Below are positions 26,612 to 36,024 of a stretch of DNA of 64,000 bases, piece by piece (within the stretch, counting starts at the first letter, position 1; every line of letters begins with the position of its first letter). Under the pieces are notes generated by a model. It worked only from the letters and a program-made list of their open reading frames with translations. It was not told the origin of the DNA and did no database searches. This DNA comes from Algibacter miyuki. Lineage in GTDB: Bacteria > Bacteroidota > Bacteroidia > Flavobacteriales > Flavobacteriaceae. Where the stretch lies: NCBI RefSeq assembly GCF_042427745.1, contig NZ_JBHMFA010000001.1, one strand, 5' to 3'. The position numbers were made by a program, and so were the translations under genes.

Positions 26612-29600
26612 ATGCAAACCAACGCACCTTTCACTATTTACAATGCCTCGGCCGGTAGCGGTAAAACCTTCACCTTAGTAAAAGCGTATTTAAAAATATT
26701 ATTCAGCTCAAATAAACCTTATTTATTTAAGAATATTTTGGCTATTACGTTTACAAACAAGGCAGTTGCAGAAATGAAAGGACGTATTATTGATACGTTA
26801 AAACAATTTTCCGACGCACAGATTTTACATGAAAACAATCCCATGTTTACTGCTATTTGCGACGAATTAGAATTACGCCCAGACCAACTTCACCAAAAAG
26901 CCATTTTTCTATTAGAAAGCATTATCCATAATTATGCAGCCTTCGATATTTCCACCATTGATGGTTTTACGCATAAACTCATTAGAACTTTTGCTCACGA
27001 TTTAAAACTCCCTTTAAATTTTGAAGTAGAACTCGACCAAGACTCACTTTTAACCGAAGCTGTAGATAGCCTAATTTCTAAGGCCGGAACCGAACCTATG
27101 CTCACCAAAGTTTTGGTTGATTTTGCTATTGAAAAGGCTGACGACGATAAAAGCTGGGATGTAGCCTTCGATTTTAATAAAATTGCCAAACTGTTGGTTA
27201 ACGAAAATGATATTCCTTTTATAAATACCCTAAAAGATAAAACTTTAGAAGATTTTAAAGGTTTAAAAATTCAGTTAAAAAAAAGTATTGCTTCGGAAGA
27301 GGAAATTATTGTTGAAAAAGCCAAACAACTTTTAGCGCAGTTTGAAACATCGGGATTAGAGTTTAAAGATTTTACGGGAGCCTATTTACCAAAACATTTT
27401 GAAAAACTTGCTAATCAAAATTTCAATGTTGGTTTTGAAACTAAGTGGCAAGATAATATAGAAAGCGGCACATTATATCCAAAACGTGTTACCGCAGAAA
27501 CAGCCGGAACCATTGATAGCTTGCAGCCACAAATATTTTTTGTTTTTAACGAAACCAAACAAGCGCTATTTAATCATAAATTTCTGAAAGCTTTTTACAG
27601 AAACATTACACCTCTTTCTGTTTTAAACGTAATCAACACCGAGTTGACTTTACTGAAAGAAGATCAAAACAAAATGCTGATTTCAGAATTTAACAGCATT
27701 ATCAGTAAAGAAATTAAAAACCAGCCTACACCATTTATTTACGAGCGTATTGGCGAAAAATTTAATCATTACTTTATTGATGAATTTCAGGATACTTCGG
27801 AAAGCCAGTGGCAAAATTTAATTCCGTTATTAGAAAACTCTGTTGCCTCAGAAAGCGGAACCACTATGCTCGTTGGCGATGCGAAACAAGCTATTTATCG
27901 TTGGCGCGGTGGTAAGGCCGAGCAATTTATCGATTTATTCAATAAAAAAACGCATCCGTTCCCAATTGAGCAACATGTTGAAAACTTGCCGTCCAACTTC
28001 CGAAGTTTTAAAGAAGTGGTAGATTTTAATAATAGCTTTTTTCAATTTCTTTCAAATCAAATTTTCAAAAAAGAAGATTATCAACACTTATATCAAAACG
28101 CGGCACAAAACGTTACAAAAAAACAGGAAGGTTATGTGGAATTATCATTTTTAGACATTGAAAAAGATGACGATAGAAATGAGAAATTCACCGAAAAAGT
28201 TTATGAAATTATTCAGAATTGCTTAACAAACGGCTATAAACTGGAAGATATTTGTGTTTTAGTCCGCAAGAAAAAAGAAGGCGTAGCGGTGGCCAATTAT
28301 TTAAGTCAGCAAAACATTCCCATTATTTCTTCGGAAACCCTTCTTATCAACAATGCACCCGAAGTCGTATTTGTTAATGATGTGCTGGGTTTACTTATGC
28401 AACCAAAAAACGACGAGCTTAAAATTTCAATTTTAACCTATTTAGCCAAACTATTTAATATTGAAGATAAGCATGCGTTTTTTATCAATCATATTAAGCT
28501 AAATATTACGGAGTTTTTCAAAAGTTTTGAAGCGTTTCATATTTTTATTGATGCTGATCATTTGTTACAACTTCCGCTTTACGATTTAGCCGAAACTATT
28601 GTGCGAAATTTCAATTTAGTAAAAACATCAAATGCATACGTGCAGTTTTATCTGGATTTGGTTTTAGATTTTTCTCAGAGAAAAGGTTCCGACATTACCG
28701 CTTTCATTCAATATTTCGATAAGAAAAAGGAAAACCTAAGTATTATTTCGCCTAAAGGTCAAGATGCAGTTCAAATTATGACCATTCATAAATCGAAAGG
28801 GCTTGAGTTCCCCGTGGTTATTTTCCCTTATGCCGATTTAGATATTTACCGCGAAGTGGAACCTAAAGAATGGATGGCAATTGATAAAGAGCATTTTCAT
28901 GGGTTTTCGCATACGCTTCTGAATTTCAATAAAGACTTTGAATTTTTCGGCGAGCAAGGCAAAACCATTTTTGAAAACCACAAAGCCGAACAAGAACTAG
29001 ATAACATCAACCTATTATATGTGGCGCTTACTAGACCTGTTGAACAACTTTATTTAATTTCTAAAAACGATAGCCAATTAAAGGAAGATGCTAAACTTAA
29101 AAAGTATTCGGGCTTGCTTATTAATTATTTACAGCACCATAACAAATGGCAAGATGACACCTTAACTTATAGTTTTGGAAACATAAAAAAAACATCTAAA
29201 ACAACAGAAAGCGCCCAAGACACCAACATTCAGCACGAATTTATTTCAACTTCAAAAGAACATCATAACATTAAAGTGGTTACAAACTCTGGTTTTTTAT
29301 GGGATACGAATCAAGAAGAAGCAATTGAAAAAGGTAATTTAATCCATAATATTATGGCGCACATTAACACAAAGGACGATGTAGACGCTGTGATTGACGA
29401 TTATATTTCATCTTCAAGAATAAATACAGATCAAGCGATAGCATTAAAAGTTTTAATTTTTGAGATTATTAATCATCCAAAACTTAAAACTTACTTCACC
29501 GAAGATAACACCATCTATAATGAGCGAGATATTATAACAAAACAAGGCGTTATTTTAAGGCCAGATCGCGTTGTTGTAACACCAGAAAATGATGCTGTAA

Positions 29601-29752
29601 TTATAGATTACAAAACCGGATCTGAAGACAAAAAACATGCCCAACAATTACAAACTTATCAAGATGTTTTAAGCGAAATGGAAATTATTGTTAAAAAGAA
29701 AATACTAATTTATATTAACGATAAAATAGAAATAAAAGAACTTGTGGCTTAA
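26612..29752 (+). CDS. addA: UvrD-type helicase with C-terminal RecB-family nuclease (AddA-like)
   Basis: ATP-driven helicase-nuclease subunit for double-strand break repair. 1046 residues. Walker A ASAGSGKTFT (Lys18), motif Ia AITFTNKAVAEMKGRI, Walker B HYFIDEFQDTSESQW, motif IV GDAKQAIYRWRGG, motif V VQIMTIHKSKGLEFP, motif VI LLYVALTRP. The C-terminal nuclease holds RPDRVVV ... NDAVIIDYKTG, the D-D-x-K core of the PD-(D/E)XK RecB fold. The partner AddB-like protein is encoded 1.7 kb downstream, with an OmpA gene between. Confidence 0.92.
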   Translation: MQTNAPFTIYNASAGSGKTFTLVKAYLKILFSSNKPYLFKNILAITFTNKAVAEMKGRIIDTLKQFSDAQILHENNPMFTAICDELELRPDQLHQKAIFLLESIIHNYAAFDISTIDGFTHKLIRTFAHDLKLPLNFEVELDQDSLLTEAVDSLISKAGTEPMLTKVLVDFAIEKADDDKSWDVAFDFNKIAKLLVNENDIPFINTLKDKTLEDFKGLKIQLKKSIASEEEIIVEKAKQLLAQFETSGLEFKDFTGAYLPKHFEKLANQNFNVGFETKWQDNIESGTLYPKRVTAETAGTIDSLQPQIFFVFNETKQALFNHKFLKAFYRNITPLSVLNVINTELTLLKEDQNKMLISEFNSIISKEIKNQPTPFIYERIGEKFNHYFIDEFQDTSESQWQNLIPLLENSVASESGTTMLVGDAKQAIYRWRGGKAEQFIDLFNKKTHPFPIEQHVENLPSNFRSFKEVVDFNNSFFQFLSNQIFKKEDYQHLYQNAAQNVTKKQEGYVELSFLDIEKDDDRNEKFTEKVYEIIQNCLTNGYKLEDICVLVRKKKEGVAVANYLSQQNIPIISSETLLINNAPEVVFVNDVLGLLMQPKNDELKISILTYLAKLFNIEDKHAFFINHIKLNITEFFKSFEAFHIFIDADHLLQLPLYDLAETIVRNFNLVKTSNAYVQFYLDLVLDFSQRKGSDITAFIQYFDKKKENLSIISPKGQDAVQIMTIHKSKGLEFPVVIFPYADLDIYREVEPKEWMAIDKEHFHGFSHTLLNFNKDFEFFGEQGKTIFENHKAEQELDNINLLYVALTRPVEQLYLISKNDSQLKEDAKLKKYSGLLINYLQHHNKWQDDTLTYSFGNIKKTSKTTESAQDTNIQHEFISTSKEHHNIKVVTNSGFLWDTNQEEAIEKGNLIHNIMAHINTKDDVDAVIDDYISSSRINTDQAIALKVLIFEIINHPKLKTYFTEDNTIYNERDIITKQGVILRPDRVVVTPENDAVIIDYKTGSEDKKHAQQLQTYQDVLSEMEIIVKKKILIYINDKIEIKELVA

Positions 29753-30046
29753 ATGGAAACCGAAACGTAATTCCTTAAAAAAGAAACACTAAAGTCTTTT
29801 AATCCGATATTTTTAGAAACCCCCGAAATTTTAACATTTCAAGACAAAATCATCAAAAAAAAGCACTTAAACAATAGAACCACAGACTTTATTAACAATT
29901 ATTAACAGGTAAAAAATCAACAAAAAACGCTTATAGTATCGATAAAAGGCAGGCTATACGGTTTTTTTTATATAATTATCTTTGTTAATAACATATAACA
30001 ACTTACTTTTGTCGTTAATTAACACTTAAAATTAAAAATTTTGAAT
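29753..30046. other. Intergenic region upstream of ompA
   Basis: 294 bases without a gene. It holds the ompA promoter (29981-30011) and a rather long AT-rich stretch with no visible addA terminator. Confidence 0.55.
29981..30011 (+). promoter_or_regulatory. Strong consensus promoter of the OmpA gene
   Basis: TTTG (29981-29984), 19 bases, TACTTTTG (30004-30011): exact match to TTTG-N19-TAnnTTTG. The predicted leader is about 30 bases, rich in A and T, as expected for a highly expressed porin. Confidence 0.8.
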
Positions 30047-31423
30047 ATGAAAAATCTTAGCAGATTATTGTTCGCTATGTTGCTTGTACTTGGTTATAGC
30101 AACGCTAATGCGCAAGACAAGAACAACCCTTGGCAAATAACTATTGGTGTAAATGCCGTTGATGCTTATCCTTCTGGAGATGGCGGATTATTTAGTGATT
30201 CTTTTGCAGATGAACTTGCAAATGCTTCTGATCACTGGAACATCTTACCATCATTATCAACTATCTCTGTATCTAAATACTTAAGCGATGGTTTCTCTTT
30301 TGGAATAACGGGTTCTTTAAATAAAATTGAAAAATGGGGTGACATCAGTGTAAACCCTGATACTACTAACAACGTTGACGACTGGTCATACTACGGTGTT
30401 GATGGTACAATTAAATACAACATTTTAGAAGGTACTACTATTGATCCTTTCGTAGGTATCGGTGGTGGATACACTTGGGTAGATGAAATTGGTGCTGGTA
30501 CTTTAAACGGTACTTTAGGTTTAAACGTTTGGTTTAACGATAACATCGGTTTAACTGTTCAAACATCTTACAAACATGCTTTTGAAGATTACTTACAATC
30601 TCACTTCCAACATTCTGCAGGAATCGCTATCAAATTTGGTGGAACTGATACTGACGGTGATGGTGTTTTCGATAAAGATGACGCTTGTCCAGATGTTGCT
30701 GGTTTAGAAGCTTTCAACGGATGTCCTGATACTGACGGTGATGGTATTGAAGACAGCAAAGATTCTTGTCCAAACGAAGCTGGATCTGCTGAATTTAACG
30801 GTTGTCCTGATACTGACGGTGACGGTGTTGCTGATAAAGATGATAACTGCCCAACTGTTGCAGGTTTAAAATCTTTAGGTGGATGTCCTGATGCTGACGG
30901 TGACGGTGTTACTGATGCTGATGATAAATGTCCTAACGTTGCAGGTCCTGCTGCTAACAAAGGTTGTCCTTACCCTGATACTGATGGTGACGGTGTTTTA
31001 GACAAAGATGATAAATGTCCTAAAGTAAAAGGAACTGTTGCTAATGGTGGATGTCCTGAAGTTACTGCTGAAGTTCAAAAACAATTAAATGAGTATGCTA
31101 AAACAATCTTATTTGATACTGGTAAATCTTCTATCAAAGCACAATCTGCTGCTGTATTAGGTGATATCATCAATATCTTAAAAGAATACCCAACTTCTAA
31201 ATTTACTGTAGAAGGTCATACTGATAGTGTTGGTAGCGAAACTTTAAACCAAAGATTATCTGATTCTAGAGCTAATTCTGTAAAAGAATACTTAGTAGAA
31301 AATGGTATCAATGCATTTAGATTATCTGCACTTGGTTACGGTGAAGCTAAACCAATCGACTCTAACAAAACTAGAGCTGGTAGAGCAAACAACAGACGTG
31401 TTGAAATTAACTTAGCTAAGTAA
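30047..31423 (+). CDS. OmpA-family outer-membrane protein with thrombospondin type-3 repeats
   Basis: 458 residues from the ATG at 30047 (an in-frame TTG two codons earlier is less likely). Signal peptide to ...YSNANAQ. Residues ~20-200 are an eight-stranded barrel. Residues ~200-340 are five or so calcium-binding type-3 repeats of the form DTDGDGVxDKDDxCPxxxG. The last ~110 residues are the OmpA peptidoglycan-binding domain (VEGHTDSVGSETLNQRLSDSRANSVKEYL, AGRANNRRVEI). It anchors the outer membrane to peptidoglycan. Codon use is strongly biased, like a highly expressed gene. It sits between addA and addB with its own promoter and terminator. Confidence 0.95.
   Translation: MKNLSRLLFAMLLVLGYSNANAQDKNNPWQITIGVNAVDAYPSGDGGLFSDSFADELANASDHWNILPSLSTISVSKYLSDGFSFGITGSLNKIEKWGDISVNPDTTNNVDDWSYYGVDGTIKYNILEGTTIDPFVGIGGGYTWVDEIGAGTLNGTLGLNVWFNDNIGLTVQTSYKHAFEDYLQSHFQHSAGIAIKFGGTDTDGDGVFDKDDACPDVAGLEAFNGCPDTDGDGIEDSKDSCPNEAGSAEFNGCPDTDGDGVADKDDNCPTVAGLKSLGGCPDADGDGVTDADDKCPNVAGPAANKGCPYPDTDGDGVLDKDDKCPKVKGTVANGGCPEVTAEVQKQLNEYAKTILFDTGKSSIKAQSAAVLGDIINILKEYPTSKFTVEGHTDSVGSETLNQRLSDSRANSVKEYLVENGINAFRLSALGYGEAKPIDSNKTRAGRANNRRVEINLAK
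30645..31058 (+). repeat. Tandem repeats coding for type-3 calcium-binding motifs
   Basis: Recurring unit with the core GATACTGACGGTGATGG about every 75-85 bases inside ompA. Copies are similar at DNA level as well as protein level, so unit number could vary by recombination. Confidence 0.75.
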
Positions 31424-31458
31424 TTAGGTATAGTTAACTTTAAATAAAATAAGTTTAC

Positions 31459-31490
31459 AAAAAACGCTTCGGATATCCGAAGCGTTTTTT
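31459..31490 (+). terminator. ompA terminator
   Basis: Perfect palindrome AAAAAACGCTTCGGAT / ATCCGAAGCGTTTTTT followed by more T. It ends 12 bases before the addB ATG. Confidence 0.93.
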
Positions 31491-31501
31491 ATTTTTATAA
31501 A

Positions 31502-34264
31502 ATGATAACAACTTTCATTTTTGATGTTTTAACCGATTTAAAAAAGAACAATCACAACCTTTCTAAAATCACTTTTGTATTACCTAGTAAACGTGCAGGG
31601 CTCTTTTTAAAGCACCAACTAGCACAAATTACACAACAAACTATATTCGCTCCCGAAATTATCAGTATAGAGGAGTTTGTAGAGGACTTATCCGGCATCA
31701 AAACCGTTTCCAATACAGAATTACTCTTCGAGTTCTACAACAGCTATATAGCGCTTACAAATAAAGAAAATCAAGACTCTTTTGAATCTTTTTCAAAATG
31801 GGCACAAATATTACTTCAAGACTTTAATGAAATTGATCGTTATCTTATTCCTCAAGAAAACATCTTTAACTATTTAAGCGATATTCAAGAATTAACACAC
31901 TGGTCGGTAGAAGGCAACCAAACCGAGTTTGTTAAAAATTATTTACAATTTTGGAATAAACTATACACCTACTACAAACATTTTACAAAGCAACTTTTAG
32001 ATAAAAACATTGGGTACCAAGGTTTAATTTATAGAAAGGCAGCCGAAAACGCTGACACTTATATAGAGAACAATACCGAAAAGCAACACGTATTTCTAGG
32101 TTTTAACGCTTTAAATACTGCGGAAGAAACCATTATCCAAAAATTGTTAAAACACAACATTGCTCAAACCTTTTGGGATATAGACGGTGTTTTCCTTAAC
32201 AATCCCAAACACGATGCGGCACTATTTACAAGGCAACACAAAAAAAACTGGAAACATTTTGAGAAACATCCATTTAATTGGGTAACTAAAAATTATTCCG
32301 AAGAAAAAAATATTTCAATTTACGGTGTACCAAAAAATATTGGTCAGGCGAAATACATCGGAACGCTTTTAAAAAATATTGAAGCCAAAACAAAATCGCT
32401 ACAAAGCACCGCCGTGGTTTTGGGCGACGAAAATTTGCTTATCCCGGTATTAAACTCCATACCTTCAACAGTGGACGCCCTTAATATTACAATGGGTTTT
32501 CCTTTAAAATCCATTCCGTTAGCATCGCTGTTCGAAAATCTATTTCACATTCATAAAACTTCGGGGAATTCCTTTTATTTTAAAGATGTGGTTAAGCTAT
32601 TATCACATCAATTTATCCGTCCATTATTTTATATCGAAGACACCGATTATGCTTCCAAAATAATAGAAACTATAGACAAAAACAATTTAGTATATCTTAC
32701 TGTTGGGCGTTTAAAAGAAATATCAAAAACAACAGACAATCTTTTAGATTTATTATTTTCTAACTGGAACACCACTATAGATATTGCATTAAAAAACTGC
32801 ACTAATCTTATTTCAACTATAAAACTATATCTCGATAAAAATAAAGATGCCAACCTCCTATCACTTGAGTATTTATACCGTTTTAATGAACTATTTAACT
32901 CTCTAACTAGGTTAAATTCAGAATACCACCACATTAAAGATATTTCTACTTTATTCGGAGTCTACAAAGAACTTTTAAGTTCGGAAACCTTGGATTTTCA
33001 AGGAGAACCTCTACAAGGTTTACAAATCATGGGAATGCTAGAATCTCGTGTTTTAGATTTTGAAACAGTGATTATTTCATCGGTTAACGAAGGCATTTTA
33101 CCTTCCGGAAAGAGTAATAATTCTTTTATTCCTTTCGACGTTAAAATTGAAAACAAACTCCCAACTTACAAAGAAAAAGATGCGGTTTACACTTATCACT
33201 TTTACCGACTTTTACAACGCGCCAAAAACGTGTACATACTTTACAACACCGAAGCCGACGCCTTAACAGCTGGAGAAAAAAGTCGATTTATAACACAACT
33301 AGAATTGGAAGGCATACATAATATTCATCATGAAATTATTGCGCCGCATGCACCTGTAATTACGCCAAAATTAAAAGAAGTTTTCAAAAGTGAAGACGCC
33401 ATTATTCGGTTAAAAGAAATTGCAGAAAAAGGATTTTCTCCATCGTCTTTAACTAATTATGTGCGCAACCCTATGGATTTTTATTATCAGAAGATTTTAA
33501 AAATTAAAGAACATGATGAAGTTGAAGAAACCGTAGCTGCAAACACTCTAGGAACCGTGGTGCACAATACGCTCGAAGATTTTTATAAACCACTAGAAAA
33601 CAGTTTGCTTTCCGTAGAAATTGTTCAGCAATTAAAATCGAAAATAGACGCCAAAGTAACCTATCATTTTAAAAATGAATTTAAAGAAGGTGATATTACC
33701 AAAGGTAAAAACCTCATCATTTATGAAATTGCTAAACGCTATGTTTCCAATTTTTTAGATTTAGAAATTACCGATTTAAAGGCTGGTAATGAAATAAAAA
33801 TTGTGGCTATCGAGTCTAACAACACTGTTTTAATTGATATTCCTGAATTGGATTTCCCTGTAAAATTAACAGGAAAAGTAGACCGCGTAGACCAACGAAA
33901 TGGCGATATTAGAATTATAGATTACAAAACCGGACGTGTTGACGCCCCTAAAGTAGAAATTGTAAACTGGGAAGATATCACGACCGATTACACCAAGTAC
34001 AGCAAAAGTTTCCAAGTTTTGATGTATGCTTATATGATGTCGCTTTCAAACCAAATTCAACTTCCTGTCGAGGCCGGAATTATATCTTTTAAAAACTTAA
34101 ACGCTGGATTTTTAAAATTTTCTAAAAAAGACAAACAAGGCAACGGCGCCAAACGCGACCCACAGATTACCCAAGAAACCCTCGATAATTTCTATGTAGA
34201 ATTGAAACATCTCATTTTAGAAATTTGCAATCCTAATATTCCATTCACCGAAAAAGAAGTATAA
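31502..34264 (+). CDS. addB: PD-(D/E)XK nuclease family protein, AddB-like
   Basis: Partner of the AddA-like helicase. 920 residues. The N-terminal helicase-like part starts TFVLPSKRAGLFLKHQLAQ and lacks a Walker A lysine, so it is probably an inactive helicase fold used for structure or Chi recognition. LQIMGMLESRVLDFETVIISSVNEGILPSG corresponds to late helicase motifs. The C-terminal nuclease carries LTGKVDRVDQ ... IRIIDYKTGRV. The next gene starts one base after the stop. The pairing with AddA is inferred from architecture and location. Confidence 0.88.
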   Translation: MITTFIFDVLTDLKKNNHNLSKITFVLPSKRAGLFLKHQLAQITQQTIFAPEIISIEEFVEDLSGIKTVSNTELLFEFYNSYIALTNKENQDSFESFSKWAQILLQDFNEIDRYLIPQENIFNYLSDIQELTHWSVEGNQTEFVKNYLQFWNKLYTYYKHFTKQLLDKNIGYQGLIYRKAAENADTYIENNTEKQHVFLGFNALNTAEETIIQKLLKHNIAQTFWDIDGVFLNNPKHDAALFTRQHKKNWKHFEKHPFNWVTKNYSEEKNISIYGVPKNIGQAKYIGTLLKNIEAKTKSLQSTAVVLGDENLLIPVLNSIPSTVDALNITMGFPLKSIPLASLFENLFHIHKTSGNSFYFKDVVKLLSHQFIRPLFYIEDTDYASKIIETIDKNNLVYLTVGRLKEISKTTDNLLDLLFSNWNTTIDIALKNCTNLISTIKLYLDKNKDANLLSLEYLYRFNELFNSLTRLNSEYHHIKDISTLFGVYKELLSSETLDFQGEPLQGLQIMGMLESRVLDFETVIISSVNEGILPSGKSNNSFIPFDVKIENKLPTYKEKDAVYTYHFYRLLQRAKNVYILYNTEADALTAGEKSRFITQLELEGIHNIHHEIIAPHAPVITPKLKEVFKSEDAIIRLKEIAEKGFSPSSLTNYVRNPMDFYYQKILKIKEHDEVEETVAANTLGTVVHNTLEDFYKPLENSLLSVEIVQQLKSKIDAKVTYHFKNEFKEGDITKGKNLIIYEIAKRYVSNFLDLEITDLKAGNEIKIVAIESNNTVLIDIPELDFPVKLTGKVDRVDQRNGDIRIIDYKTGRVDAPKVEIVNWEDITTDYTKYSKSFQVLMYAYMMSLSNQIQLPVEAGIISFKNLNAGFLKFSKKDKQGNGAKRDPQITQETLDNFYVELKHLILEICNPNIPFTEKEV

Positions 34265-34265
34265 T

Positions 34266-35114
34266 ATGTTATTAAAAGAGAATTATATTATCGAAGGCAA
34301 ACACAAAAAACACATTTTAATAGATGTGAATACTGTTTCGAGAAAAACGAATTTGCCAATTATTATTTTTTGCCATGGTTATAAAGGTTTTAAAGATTGG
34401 GGCGCATGGAATCTTATGGCCAACGCTTTCGCGGAAGCAGGATTTTGTTTTATAAAATTCAACTTTTCGCATAATGGTGGCACTTTGAAACAACCTATAG
34501 ATTTTCCAGATTTAGAAGCTTTTGGCAACAACAATTACACCAAAGAATTAGATGATTTGGATGCCGTAATCAATTGGCTTTCTAAAAATGAAACACTTAA
34601 AAAAACAGGTAATACTAATAACATAACACTAATCGGACATAGTCGTGCCGGAGGAATTGTTTCTATTAAAGCAGAAGAAGACCAACGTATCACGTCAGTT
34701 ATAAGTTTAGCTGGCGTATGCGATTTCGGAAAAAGAACGGCAACTATTGGCGATTTATCCGAGTGGAAAAACACAGGTGTGAAATATGTTTTAAACGGAA
34801 GAACCAAACAGCAAATGCCGCATTTTTATCAGTTTTATGAAAATTTCATCAAAAATGAAGATCGATTAACTATAAAACGCGCGGTTTCTAATTTAAGCAT
34901 TCCGCATTTAATTATTCATGGCGATAACGATACCAGCGTTTTTATAGATGAAGCGAAAAACCTTCATAAATGGAATCCTGAAAGTGAATTTCAAATTATT
35001 GAAGGTGCAGACCACGTCTTTAACGCCAAGCATCCTTGGAAAGAAAACACATTACCCAAAGCCTTAAAGTCGGTGGTAGACCGCTCCATTTCCTTCATTA
35101 AAAAAACATTGTAA
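34266..35114 (+). CDS. Alpha/beta hydrolase
   Basis: 282 residues, cytosolic. The nucleophile elbow GHSRAGG places Ser126. The acid lies in HLIIHGDNDTSVF and the His in EGADHVFNAKHPW. IIIFCHGYKGFKDWGAW supplies the oxyanion-hole HG. Overall it resembles dienelactone-hydrolase or acyl-esterase relatives; the substrate cannot be named. It begins one base after the addB stop, so it is very likely translationally coupled. Confidence 0.85.
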   Translation: MLLKENYIIEGKHKKHILIDVNTVSRKTNLPIIIFCHGYKGFKDWGAWNLMANAFAEAGFCFIKFNFSHNGGTLKQPIDFPDLEAFGNNNYTKELDDLDAVINWLSKNETLKKTGNTNNITLIGHSRAGGIVSIKAEEDQRITSVISLAGVCDFGKRTATIGDLSEWKNTGVKYVLNGRTKQQMPHFYQFYENFIKNEDRLTIKRAVSNLSIPHLIIHGDNDTSVFIDEAKNLHKWNPESEFQIIEGADHVFNAKHPWKENTLPKALKSVVDRSISFIKKTL

Positions 35115-35215
35115 ACCTAAATACAGTAGTCAAAAACCAACTATATTTAGCTTCAAGCCTTATTATTAACGCCTTAAAACTTTCCATTTAATTATTATAA
35201 ATTCATGGTATGTTT

Positions 35216-35223
35216 TACATTTG
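35216..35223 (+). promoter_or_regulatory. -7 promoter element of the NrtR-like gene, possibly leaderless
   Basis: TACATTTG matches TAnnTTTG and ends 5 bases before the ATG, so transcription should begin at or next to the start codon. No good -33 match was found. Confidence 0.45.
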
Positions 35224-35228
35224 TTTGA

Positions 35229-35948
35229 ATGGAACAAAACACACTACCCTTAAACGACTTATACGCTCCTGAAAAACGCATTTATGTGGCTACAGACTGT
35301 ATTATTTTTGGTTTCGATAAGGGTATTTTGAAGTTATTGGTTTTTGAAAGACGTGTAGATCCTTTTAAAGGCACCTTGTCGCTTATTGGAAGTTTTGTAA
35401 AACCCAACGAAGCCGCCAATGATGCTGCTAGACGTGTTTTGAATGAAATTACAGGACTCGATAATATTTTTATGGAAGAGCTTAAAACCTACTCCGATGT
35501 AGAACGAGATCCTGGAGCACGTTGCATTTCTATTGCGCATTATGCTCTAATTCGAATTGATGACTACGACAAAGAATTAGTTGAAAAGCATGGCGCTATT
35601 TGGTACGAATTTGATAAGTTACCCAAATTGGTTTTAGACCATGACATCATGATTGAAGATGCCTTAAGTAGACTACGCAGAAAAGCCAAGTTCTACCCTA
35701 TTGGTTTTGAATTATTACCCAAAAAATTCACTATTCCGCAGTTTCAAAAATTATACGAAGCTATTTTTCAGCAAACTTTAGACACCCGTAATTTCAGAAA
35801 AAAATTAATGTCGTTAAAGCTTCTTATTGCTTTAGATGAAAAGGATAAATCGGGTTCTAAAAAAGGTGCTTTTCTTTATAAATTTGATTACAAGAAATAC
35901 AAACGCCTGCAACAAAAAGGGTTTAATTTTTCATTATTTAAGAATTAA
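35229..35948 (+). CDS. NrtR-type transcriptional regulator with degenerate Nudix domain
   Basis: 239 residues. Residues ~15-145 form a Nudix fold: IYVATDCIIFGFDKGILKLLVFERRVDPFKGTLSLIGSFV. The Nudix box reads NEAANDAARRVLNEITGL, where the catalytic REUxEE glutamates are partly replaced, so hydrolysis is doubtful. Residues ~150-239 form the winged helix-turn-helix (FTIPQFQKLYEAIFQQTLDTRNFRKKLMSLKLL). Bacteroidetes members of this family (NrtR and AraR/XylR-like) sense ADP-ribose or sugars. It ends next to a polysaccharide locus, making a sugar-responsive role plausible but unproven. Confidence 0.88.
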   Translation: MEQNTLPLNDLYAPEKRIYVATDCIIFGFDKGILKLLVFERRVDPFKGTLSLIGSFVKPNEAANDAARRVLNEITGLDNIFMEELKTYSDVERDPGARCISIAHYALIRIDDYDKELVEKHGAIWYEFDKLPKLVLDHDIMIEDALSRLRRKAKFYPIGFELLPKKFTIPQFQKLYEAIFQQTLDTRNFRKKLMSLKLLIALDEKDKSGSKKGAFLYKFDYKKYKRLQQKGFNFSLFKN

Positions 35949-35963
35949 AGTGTTCTGAATAAA

Positions 35964-35997
35964 AAAGAGTTAGGCTAAACTAAACCTAACTCTTTTA
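35964..35997. terminator. Bidirectional terminator between the NrtR-like gene and GH3
   Basis: Perfect 12-bp arms AAAAGAGTTAGG / CCTAACTCTTTT with a 10-base loop, flanked by A and T tracts. It closes both converging transcripts. Confidence 0.9.
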
Positions 35998-36024
35998 ACA
36001 TTACTACAAACTATGTTTTAATAT

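Noticed and set aside
30645..31058. Tandem DNA repeats considered as a non-coding satellite
   Set aside because: They are in frame inside ompA and encode calcium-binding type-3 repeats.
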